DNA from: Streptomyces sp. Ru71
GTDB taxonomy: Bacteria; Actinomycetota; Actinomycetes; Streptomycetales; Streptomycetaceae
Length of the DNA stretch: 56,991 nt
Reading direction: 5' to 3'
NCBI RefSeq assembly: GCF_002920535.1
Contig: NZ_PQSS01000049.1
Location: 1 to 56,991, forward strand
Shown here one piece after another: positions 48,887-56,336 of the stretch (position 1 is its first letter; every line of letters begins with the position of its first letter). The notes under the pieces were generated by a model that saw only the letters and a program-made list of their open reading frames with translations, ran no database searches and was not told the origin of the DNA. Position numbers and translations under genes: made by a program.

Positions 48887-48981
48887 TAATGAGGTGGCCC
48901 CAGGCGTGTCCCCCGCCGTTGCCGCGTCGCGCACACCGATTCCCCGACACACCCGCTCTCTGAGTCCGCTGGAGACACTGG

Positions 48982-49605
48982 ATGGTTACCTCGCGCTGGA
49001 CGACCGCCTCTGCCCGGGCGGCCGCCCCCCGTCGGCGCGGCGCCGTGCTCGAACGCGCGATCCTCGACGCCGCGCTGGAGCAGCTCGGCACGGTCGGCTG
49101 GAAGGGCCTCACCATGGAGGGCGTCGCCGCCGGCGCCCAGACCGGCAAGGCCGCGGTCTACCGCCGGTGGCCGTCCAAGGAGGATCTGGTCGCCGACGCC
49201 CTCCAGGCCGGGCTGCCGCGGCTGGGCGGGCCACCGGATCTGGGGGGCATCAGAGAGGACCTGCTGGCGCTGTGCCGGCAGGCGCGCGACGCCATGTTCT
49301 CGCGCCCGGGCACCGCACTGCGATCAGTGATTCACGAATGCGATCCGACGCAGGCCGAGCGCTTCCACACGGTCATCGTCGAGGGTGTGGTCCGGCCCAT
49401 GCTGGAACTCCTGCGCGAGACCGTCGAGCGGGGTATCGAGCGAGGTGAGGTGCGAGCCGACGCGGTGAACAGCTATGTCCTCGACGCCGTTCCGGCCATG
49501 ATGATGTACCGCAACAAGATGTGCGCCAGCGAATGGAACGACCAGGAGATCGAGGAGATGGTCGACCAGTTGATGCTTCCGCTGCTGCGCCCGGGCGGCG
49601 CCTGA
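48982..49605 (+). CDS. TetR-family transcriptional regulator
   Basis: 207-residue regulator. The N-terminal helix-turn-helix (about 20-75) reads AILDAALEQLGTVGWKGLTM, GVAAGAQTGKAAVYRRWPSK. The C-terminal domain (VIHECDPTQAERFHTVIVEG, then PMLELLRETVERGIERGEVR) is of the TetR_C type found next to exporters. GGAG lies 7 bases before the ATG. Divergent from the DHA2 exporter; the two inverted repeats in between are its likely binding sites, repressing the pump and itself. Confidence 0.92.
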   Translation: MVTSRWTTASARAAAPRRRGAVLERAILDAALEQLGTVGWKGLTMEGVAAGAQTGKAAVYRRWPSKEDLVADALQAGLPRLGGPPDLGGIREDLLALCRQARDAMFSRPGTALRSVIHECDPTQAERFHTVIVEGVVRPMLELLRETVERGIERGEVRADAVNSYVLDAVPAMMMYRNKMCASEWNDQEIEEMVDQLMLPLLRPGGA

Positions 49606-49670
49606 CGGCCGGCCGCGGGCGGTCGCCGGCCGGAGGGGGACCGGGGTGTCGCTCAAGGATCACGGCGGCG

Positions 49671-49676
49671 TACGCT
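49671..49676 (+). promoter_or_regulatory. -10 element close to the rnhB start
   Basis: TACGCT ends 9 bases before the rnhB ATG at 49686; no Shine-Dalgarno sequence is visible. Confidence 0.55.
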
Positions 49677-49685
49677 AAGGGCGCC

Positions 49686-50387
49686 ATGCCGTACGAAGCA
49701 CCTACTCACACCGTCGAGCGCTCCCTGCGCGCCACGACCGGAGCGAAGGTCATCGCCGGTGTCGACGAGGTGGGGCGCGGCGCCTGGGCCGGTCCCGTCA
49801 CCGTCTGCGCGGCGGTCACCGGACTGCGCAGGCCCCCCGAGGGACTCACCGACTCCAAACTGCTCACCGTCAAACGACGCACGGAGCTCGCGGAAGCGCT
49901 GCAGAAGTGGGTGACGGCGTACGCCCTGGGGCACGCCACCCCGGAGGAGATCGACGACCTGGGGATGACCGCCGCGCTGCGGCTGGCCGCGGGACGGGCC
50001 CTGGAGGCCCTGCCCGTGCGTCCCGACGCGGTGATCCTCGACGGGAAGCACGACTACCTCGGCACACCGTGGCGGGTTCGCACGGTGATCAAGGGGGACC
50101 GTTCGTGCGTGGCGGTCGCGGCGGCCTCGGTCATCGCCAAGGTCCAGCGCGACAAAATGATGGCCGAACTGGGTGTCGAGCATGCACACTTCGGTTTTGC
50201 GGACAATGCCGGGTATCCCTCCCCCGTGCACAAGGCCGCACTGGCGGAGTGGGGACCCACCCCCCTCCACCGGTTGTCGTGGGCGTATCTTGATGCGCTG
50301 CCCCAGTGGCGGCATCTCAAGAAGGCCCGCAGCTGGGCGGACGGAAGTGTTCCGGAGATCGAGGGCCAGCTCGGCTTCGATTTCTGA
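49686..50387 (+). CDS. rnhB: ribonuclease HII
   Basis: 233-residue RNase HII, which removes ribonucleotides embedded in DNA and RNA primers. Catalytic acids: Asp27 and Glu28 in AGVDEVGRGAWAGPV, Asp in VILDGKHDYL, and the later Asp in the DNA-binding segment. The family motif SVIAKVQRDKMM and the conserved FADNAGYPSPVHKAAL (normally NKGYPT) follow. The start is the first ATG after a TACGCT element. The gene downstream is frame-broken. Confidence 0.95.
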   Translation: MPYEAPTHTVERSLRATTGAKVIAGVDEVGRGAWAGPVTVCAAVTGLRRPPEGLTDSKLLTVKRRTELAEALQKWVTAYALGHATPEEIDDLGMTAALRLAAGRALEALPVRPDAVILDGKHDYLGTPWRVRTVIKGDRSCVAVAAASVIAKVQRDKMMAELGVEHAHFGFADNAGYPSPVHKAALAEWGPTPLHRLSWAYLDALPQWRHLKKARSWADGSVPEIEGQLGFDF

Positions 50388-50439
50388 CGGTTCCGCTCGC
50401 ACTCATGTGCCACCCGTTCACGTGAGCCGCACCAACGTT

Positions 50440-50451
50440 TGATAAATATCA
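50440..50451. promoter_or_regulatory. AT-rich palindrome before the frame-broken gene
   Basis: TGATAAATATCA, arms TGATA/TATCA, ends 4 bases before the ATG at 50456. It stands out in a very GC-rich region and may contain the -10 element of a leaderless promoter or bind a regulator. Confidence 0.45.
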
Positions 50452-50455
50452 GCCC

Positions 50456-51072
50456 ATGCCTCTCATTCCCGAGGAGCCTCAGATTCACGAGAGTGCCCAG
50501 GGTCCCCGCGCCACTCCGGCCAGTGGCCGTACCGCGCCGACCCCCGCCCCGTACCCGGCCCCCGCCCCGCGGCTCCGGCCCGCCCCGGCCGTCCCGGGCC
50601 GCTCCGGCCCATGCCTCCGGTGCAGCGCACGCCCCGTGAGGCGGCTCCGGCCCACCCCGCTCCGGCTGCTGCCGCCCCGGCGACGCCGCAGATCCAGCTG
50701 ATCCCGGCTTCGATCGAGGGTGCCCTCGACGCTGCCGAGGAGGCCGTGGACCTGCTGTTGGACTCCGGTCGTGCTCCCGGTGACGTGCTGGTGATCACCA
50801 CCGGCGAGTCGCACCCGTGGGCCGCCCACGAGCTCTCCTTCGGCGAGACCTCCTACTGGGCCCAGCACGACGCACGTGACGACGTCTTCTACGCGGACGC
50901 CGCCGTCGCCGGACGCGCCGCCACCCGGCCGGTGGTCGTCGTCGCCCTCAACGGGGGGACCGACGCCGCTGCCGCCACCGCCCTGTCCGCCGCGCACACC
51001 AAGGCCGGCGCCCTGCTGATCGTCTGCGGCGACCCGCAGAAGATCAACGCGGTGCTGGGCACGGGGGTCTGA
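50456..51072 (+). pseudogene. conserved hypothetical protein interrupted by a -1 frameshift
   Basis: An ATG at 50456 opens a frame MPLIPEEPQIHESAQGPRAT that becomes Pro/Ala rich and then nonsense (CLRCSARPVRRLRP) before a stop near 50700. A second frame is coherent from about 50611 (MPPVQRTPREAAPAHP) to 51072. It contains a folded alpha/beta domain (LIPASIEGALDAAEEAVDLL, VLVITTGESHPWAAHELSFG, LIVCGDPQKINAVLG). One extra base near 50605-50612 (for example CCCC for CCC) would join them into one protein of ~205 residues: a short N-terminal peptide, Pro-rich linker and C-terminal domain. I recall such a protein in other streptomycetes. Sequencing error, true mutation, or use of the internal ATG 50611 (153 residues) are all possible. 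Confidence 0.7.
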
Positions 51073-51489
51073 CGGGCCGCGGTGCACCGTTTCCGGCCGT
51101 GTGGTCGCCCGGAGCTACGGGTTGCTTCTCGGTCCCCGTGGCGGTCCGGAGCGACGGGCCGGTCGGTGGTCGACGGCTGCCGAGCGATCCCTTCGCCGGT
51201 CCTTCGCGGGGTGAGGTCACCGTGTGGCTCAGTCCTGCCCGTGGGTGGCCCGGACTGGTGGACTGCCCCCAGCGCCAAGCCGTTCCGGCCGGGGTCGCAT
51301 GCGGTTGGGCTGGGGTCGTCGTGCGATCGAGTCCCGGCTGTCGTACGGGCCCCGGGTAGCCCGGCACGCGCTGTGGCCGGGCCCGGCGCAGGAACCCGGC
51401 AGGGGAGTGGTGCGTGCCCGGCCGGTGGGGCCAGCGGGCGCGCTTGAGGGCGGCGAGAATCCTCGGGGGCTCCCGTCGGGCAGGCCGCC
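51073..51489. other. convergent intergenic region without recognisable gene
   Basis: 417 bases between the frame-broken gene and the minus-strand hypothetical. Open frames here have mixed third-position composition and no known motifs. A weak stem (CGGGCCCCGGGTAGCCCGG around 51345) may be a terminator. I see nothing else. Confidence 0.5.
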
Positions 51490-52110
51490 TCAGCGGGCCG
51501 CCGCCCGGCGCAGGATCTCCGAGGCGACACCGCCGGTGCGAGGCAGCGGCGGCGGTGCTTCCGCCGTGGCGAAGGGCTCCGGCGCCGAGTCGGCGTGGGG
51601 GCGGCGTCCGCCGCGTCCTTCGCCGAGGACCTGCCAGCCGTCACGCGTCAGGGTGATGTACGCCCCGCAGCGCAGTCCGTGCAGGGTGCAGGCGTCACGC
51701 AGACCCCACATCCAGGCACCGTCCTCCTCCGTCCAACGCGCGTCGCCGTCACGGCAGTACAGCAGCACCGCGGTCCGCACCGGCGTGCGGCGCCGCAGGT
51801 CGTGCGGGATCACCCGGCGCAGCTGGGACAGCAGCGCGTTGCGGAACTGCCAGCCGTCCGCCGGTGAGGGCCGGCGGGTGAAGGACGCGCTGGCCCGCAG
51901 TCGCTCGTCGGGGTCCAGGACGGCCACGACGGCGGTCGACGGCCCGGGCCGGTGCCGGGCGTGCAGTCCACTGACGACTTCCCTGGGGTTGCGCAGCAGA
52001 GGAATGCCCGCGGCGGCCCACTCGGCGGGTTCGAGCATGCGGCTGGCGGAAGCGGCGGACGCGGACGTCGACAAGGATGCCGCCGAGGACGGAGCGAATC
52101 CGAAGGTCAC
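51490..52110 (-). CDS. conserved hypothetical protein
   Basis: 206-residue protein. A Ser/Ala-rich N terminus (1-25) precedes a compact domain: PLLRNPREVVSGLHARHRPG, STAVVAVLDPDERLRASASF, GWQFRNALLSQLRRVIPHDL, VRTAVLLYCRDGDARWTEED and LHGLRCGAYITLTRDGWQVL. The alternation of beta strands and helices resembles a small alpha/beta fold, but I recognise no catalytic signature. GTG start with GGGAGG 4 bases upstream. It lies downstream of recQ on the same strand, with a 303-base gap. Confidence 0.75.
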   Translation of the reverse strand: MTFGFAPSSAASLSTSASAASASRMLEPAEWAAAGIPLLRNPREVVSGLHARHRPGPSTAVVAVLDPDERLRASASFTRRPSPADGWQFRNALLSQLRRVIPHDLRRRTPVRTAVLLYCRDGDARWTEEDGAWMWGLRDACTLHGLRCGAYITLTRDGWQVLGEGRGGRRPHADSAPEPFATAEAPPPLPRTGGVASEILRRAAAR

Positions 52111-52413
52111 GATCCTCCCTTCGGCTACGCGCCCACACTGCGGGCGAGTCGGATTCGGGGGAGCCCACGCCGCAGCAGAGCCCTACCGGACCACGGACGA
52201 GCCGCGCGGGGAGCGGACTTCAATTCTTCCTGTCGAACTTGGATGCGGCAACGAGCAATTGGGGCCGCAGACCGGAATGCGCGGGTCTGGGGCTTATATC
52301 TCAGCGCTGTATTTCTTCCCCTGTCTCTGCCTGGTGATTCACCCCCGGCCGACACACGTGGCGGCGGCTGGGCGGCAGCCGTGGTCGGGCCGAGGACGAG
52401 GTTCGACCGGGCG
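52111..52413. other. gap between recQ and the hypothetical gene
   Basis: 303 bases, locally AT richer (52210-52320). It probably holds the promoter of the minus-strand gene starting at 52110. An isolated half site CGAAC occurs at 52234 but lacks the partner of a LexA box. No coding frame is convincing. Confidence 0.5.
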
Positions 52414-54579
52414 TCAGCCCTGCACCGCCAGCACGAGCGGCAACACCCCCGGCGCACCGGCCCGTCGAAGCAGCCGCGCGGCGACCGCCAGCGTCCATCC
52501 GGTCTCCGTGACGTCGTCGACGAGGAGGACGGGGCCCTCGGCCTGCCCGAGGGCGGTGGCCAGGGCGGGCGGCACGGTGAGCGTGCCGGTGAGTGCCTTC
52601 AGGCGCTGGGCGCTGTTGCTGCGCGCGACCGGCGCGGCATCCGGCACGTACTCGACCGACCCCAGCAGCGGCAGCCGCCCGACGTCCGCGATCCGTGCGC
52701 CCAGCGAACCGATCAACTGCGGCCGGGTGCGGGAGGCGAGCGTGACCACGCCGACCGGACGAGGCGGGGCGTCCGCCGAGCCGGACGCCCAGCCGCCGGG
52801 GCCCTTGGCCCAGTCGGCCAGCATGCCGATCACCGCCTTCGCCACATCGTCCGGAACGGGCCCGTCGGGTGCCTGCGGCGCCAGCAGTGGGCGCAGGCGG
52901 TTGCCCCATCCGATGTCCGAAAGGCGACCCAACGCCCTGCCCGGCGCAGCCTGTTCACCGGCGGGAATGCGACCCTTGAGGTCGATGCCGATCGACGGAA
53001 GGCCCGTCGGCCACATGCGTCGCGGCTCCACCTCGACACCGGCCCGGCCCAGGTCGACGCGGGCGGCGTCCACGGCGGACGACGAGGTGTCGGCCGTGAA
53101 GCGAGGCCCCGCGCAGTTGTCGCAGCGGCCGCACGGCTTGGCGCCCTCGTCGTCCAGTTGCCGCTGCAGGAACTCCATACGGCAGCCCGTCGTCGCGGCG
53201 TACTCGCGCATCGCCTGCTGTTCCGCGGCGCGCTGCCGCGCGACCCACGCGTAGCGCTCCGTGTCGTAGGTCCACGGCCGACCGGTGGCGGTCCAGCCCC
53301 CCTTGACCCGCTTCACCGCCCCGTCCACATCGAGGACCTTCAGCATCGTCTCCAGCCGGGACCGGCGCAGCTCCACCAAGGGCTCCAGCGCCTGCAGGGA
53401 CAGGGGCCGCTCCGCGTGCGCGAGGACGTCGAGCGTGCGCCGCACCAGATCCTCCGAGGGGAAGGCGAGCGAGGCGAAGTACTGCCAGATCGCCTCGTCC
53501 TCCTTGCCCGGCAGCAGCAGCACCTCGGCATGCTCCACCCCGCGCCCGGCGCGGCCGACCTGCTGGTAGTAGGCGATGGGGGAGGAAGGGGAACCCAGGT
53601 GGACCACGAAGCCGAGGTCGGGCTTGTCGAAGCCCATGCCGAGCGCGGACGTGGCGACCAGGGCCTTCACCTTGTTGCCGAGCAGATCGTCCTCGGCCTG
53701 CTGGCGCTCGGCGTTCTCGGTCCGTCCGGTGTACGAGGCGACGGCGTGGCCGCGTTGCCGCAGGAACGCGGTGACCTCCTCGGCGGCGGCCACGGTGAGC
53801 GTGTAGATGATCCCGGAGCCCGGCAGCTGGTCGAGGTGGTCGGCGAGCCAGGCCATGCGGTGCGCGGCGTCCGGCAGCCGCAGCACGCTCAGGGTCAGGC
53901 TCTCCCGGTCCAACGGGCCGCGCAGCACCAGGGCGCCGGCCGTGTCACCCGTGCCGAGCTGTTCGGCGACATCGGCGGTCACCCGGGCGTTGGCGGTGGC
54001 CGTGGTCGCCAGCACCGGCACTCCCGCGGGCAGGTCCGCGAGCATGGTCCGCAGACGGCGGTAGTCCGGCCGGAAGTCGTGTCCCCAGTCGGAGATGCAG
54101 TGCGCCTCGTCCACGACGAGGAGCCCGGTGGCGGCCGCCAGCTCGGGCAGCACCCGGTCGCGGAAGTCGGGGTTGTTCAGCCGCTCGGGGCTGACCAGAA
54201 GCACATCGACCGCACCGGCGGCGATCTCGTCCTGGACGGTCTCCCACTCCTCGGTGTTGGCGGAGTTGATCGTCCGGGCGTGGATGCCGGCCCGGGCCGC
54301 CGCCTCCACCTGGTTGCGCATCAACGCGAGGAGCGGGGACACGATGACCGTGGGCCCGCTTCCCCGGGCCCGCAGCAGCGACGTCGCCACGAAGTAGACC
54401 GCGGACTTGCCCCACCCCGTGCGCTGCACGACCAGCGCCCGGCGTCTGTCCGCGACCAGGGCCTCGATCGCCCGCCACTGGTCCTCGCGCAGCCGTGCCG
54501 CGCCGGTGGGGTCTCCGACCAGACGGGCGAGGACCGCGTCGGCAGCCGTCCGCAGATCCGCGTTGCTCGTGTGCTCCAT
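52414..54579 (-). CDS. recQ: RecQ-family ATP-dependent DNA helicase with C-terminal phosphoribosyltransferase-like segment
   Basis: 721-residue protein. Helicase motifs: LREDQWRAIEALV (motif 0), RTGWGKSAVYF (Walker A, with Trp in place of the usual Ser/Ala-x), LLVVDEAHCISDWGHDFRPDY (DEAH), VLATTATAN, and YYQQVGRAGRG (motif VI). The zinc site of the RQC region is CRMEFLQRQLDDEGAKPCGRCDNC. There is no HRDC domain. Instead the last ~200 residues lead to VLLVDDVTETGWTLAVAA, the PRPP-binding motif of type I phosphoribosyltransferases. The ATG at 54579 follows TGGAGG. DNA unwinding at stalled forks or recombination intermediates is the expected core role; the tail's role is open. Confidence 0.9.
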   Translation of the reverse strand: MEHTSNADLRTAADAVLARLVGDPTGAARLREDQWRAIEALVADRRRALVVQRTGWGKSAVYFVATSLLRARGSGPTVIVSPLLALMRNQVEAAARAGIHARTINSANTEEWETVQDEIAAGAVDVLLVSPERLNNPDFRDRVLPELAAATGLLVVDEAHCISDWGHDFRPDYRRLRTMLADLPAGVPVLATTATANARVTADVAEQLGTGDTAGALVLRGPLDRESLTLSVLRLPDAAHRMAWLADHLDQLPGSGIIYTLTVAAAEEVTAFLRQRGHAVASYTGRTENAERQQAEDDLLGNKVKALVATSALGMGFDKPDLGFVVHLGSPSSPIAYYQQVGRAGRGVEHAEVLLLPGKEDEAIWQYFASLAFPSEDLVRRTLDVLAHAERPLSLQALEPLVELRRSRLETMLKVLDVDGAVKRVKGGWTATGRPWTYDTERYAWVARQRAAEQQAMREYAATTGCRMEFLQRQLDDEGAKPCGRCDNCAGPRFTADTSSSAVDAARVDLGRAGVEVEPRRMWPTGLPSIGIDLKGRIPAGEQAAPGRALGRLSDIGWGNRLRPLLAPQAPDGPVPDDVAKAVIGMLADWAKGPGGWASGSADAPPRPVGVVTLASRTRPQLIGSLGARIADVGRLPLLGSVEYVPDAAPVARSNSAQRLKALTGTLTVPPALATALGQAEGPVLLVDDVTETGWTLAVAARLLRRAGAPGVLPLVLAVQG

Positions 54580-54785
54580 GCCTCCATCCAACCGGACGCC
54601 ACTGACAATCCGGGCGTGACGGGTGGACGGACCTGCCGGACGAGGCGGTCACCGCGCATCCGGTCCGCTCCTCGGTGCCTGCCCGGAGGCCTCCTCGCAG
54701 CGCGCCCGGGATGGCTTGACGTGGCCCTGCCCAGAATTATCCACAGCCCCAAGCGGAACATCGAAATCCGCGAGATCGTCTGCGC

Positions 54786-56336
54786 ATGACGAATCACGGC
54801 GAAACCACTGGTTCCTTCGAAAACGACGCCTTCCGCCACCTTGTCGGGCCCATGGGGCGAGAAGACCGTCCCGTGCACCAGGTGACCTTGCGCACCCCCG
54901 CCGAACTGGCCGACGCGCTGCCGTACCTGCTCGGCTACCGCCCCGAGGACAGCATCGTCCTGGTCGCCCTCTACGACCACGGCGGGCGGGGCCGGTTCGG
55001 CGGCCGCGCCCGCCTCGGGATTCCCCGCAACAGCGACGACTGGGAGTCCGTCGCGGGCGAGCTGACCCGAGGACTGATCACCGGAAGCCGCCGACGAGGT
55101 GCCCCACCGGAGCAGATGATCGCCTTCCTCTGCCAGGAGCCCGCGCGCGGTGAGACGGGCCGCCAGGTCAAGGAGCGGCTGCAGCCCCTCGCGCAGGAAC
55201 TCCGCACCAAGTGCGGGGAGCTCGACGTGCCCGTGACCGAGGCACTGTGCATCTCGGACGGCCGTTACTGGTCGTACGTCTGCGAGCGTGAGGAGTGCTG
55301 TCCCTCCGAGGGCAGGCCGATGGGACTGCCCGGTACCTCCGTCCTCGCCGCCGCTGCCGCCTACGCGGGAGTGCGGGTCCGCAGTTCCCTGGGCGAGCTG
55401 AGGGGACGCCTGCTGCCGTGGGAGACACCCGCAGCCCTGGAACAGGAGGTGGCTCTGGACACCACGAGCATGGCGCTGGTCCCCAGGATCATCGACGGCA
55501 CGGGCCGCCTGCGGGTCGCCGAGGACACCGTCGCGCTGGCCGAACGCGTCATGCGCCGCCTCGCGGCAGCGCCTCCGGTGTCCGGCATCCTCGCCGAGGA
55601 CCGTCGCGACGACGAACTGCTCGGCCACGATGAGGCCGCGGCCCTGATCCTCGGGCTGCAGGACCGCACCACCCGTGACCGGCTGGCCGAGTGGATGGAG
55701 GGCGACGAAGCCGAGCCCGCCCTCCGCCTGTGGCGTGCGCTCGCTCGTCGATGCGTCGGCCCCTACGGCGAGCACGCCGCGGCACCCCTCACCCTCGCCG
55801 GCTGGGTCGCCTGGTCGACGGGCGACGAGGTCGAGGCCCGGGAAGCCCTCGCCATGGCGCTCGCGGCGGACCCGGCCTACCTCTTCGCCCGGCTCCTCCA
55901 CCAGGCCGTCGACGAAGGGCTGGACCCCGAGTCGGTCCGGCGCTGTCTGCGCTCGGAACGCGACGGACGCGCGCGTGAGGCGGCCTCACGGGAGCACGCC
56001 GACGCCGCGGGAGCCGAGGAGGCGGTGGGAGTCACGGAGGGCGTGGAAGCGGTGGGAGTCGAGGAAGCGGTGGCAGCCAAGGGGGCCGAGGAACCGGCGA
56101 ACGCCGCCCGTCCCCTTCCCGGTGCCGAGTCGACCCCGCCCTCGGCTGCCGGCTCCGCTGCCGCCGGCCGACGACGCCCTATGGGAGCCCGACGCGGCGG
56201 AGCCGGTACCCACCCGCGGTCCTCCCGCCCCGGCGGTGCACGCCCGGGTGCCGCAGCCAGGACGCATGGCCGACGGCGGGCCGCCGGCGCGGACGGCACG
56301 TTGCCGACCGGCCAGGACGGCGAGGGGGAAGCGTGA
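54786..56336 (+). CDS. DUF4192 domain protein
   Basis: 516-residue protein. Residues ~28-390 match the actinobacterial DUF4192 family: VHQVTLRTPAELADALPYLL, GYRPEDSIVLVAL, CISDGRYWSYVC, CCPSEGRPM and LAGWVAWSTGDEVEAREALA with MALAADPAYLFARLLHQAVD. Paired Cys in CEREECCP may bind metal. The last ~110 residues are low complexity, with repeated Glu-Ala-Val-Gly-Val units (AEEAVGVTEGVEAVGVEEAV) and then Arg/Gly-rich sequence, where another frame looks equally coding-like. Start ATG 54786 has no strong ribosome binding site. Divergent from recQ. Function unknown. Confidence 0.82.
   Translation: MTNHGETTGSFENDAFRHLVGPMGREDRPVHQVTLRTPAELADALPYLLGYRPEDSIVLVALYDHGGRGRFGGRARLGIPRNSDDWESVAGELTRGLITGSRRRGAPPEQMIAFLCQEPARGETGRQVKERLQPLAQELRTKCGELDVPVTEALCISDGRYWSYVCEREECCPSEGRPMGLPGTSVLAAAAAYAGVRVRSSLGELRGRLLPWETPAALEQEVALDTTSMALVPRIIDGTGRLRVAEDTVALAERVMRRLAAAPPVSGILAEDRRDDELLGHDEAAALILGLQDRTTRDRLAEWMEGDEAEPALRLWRALARRCVGPYGEHAAAPLTLAGWVAWSTGDEVEAREALAMALAADPAYLFARLLHQAVDEGLDPESVRRCLRSERDGRAREAASREHADAAGAEEAVGVTEGVEAVGVEEAVAAKGAEEPANAARPLPGAESTPPSAAGSAAAGRRRPMGARRGGAGTHPRSSRPGGARPGAAARTHGRRRAAGADGTLPTGQDGEGEA

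Noticed and set aside
52230..52245. LexA-like half site near recQ
   Set aside because: CGAAC is present but the facing GTTyG half is missing.
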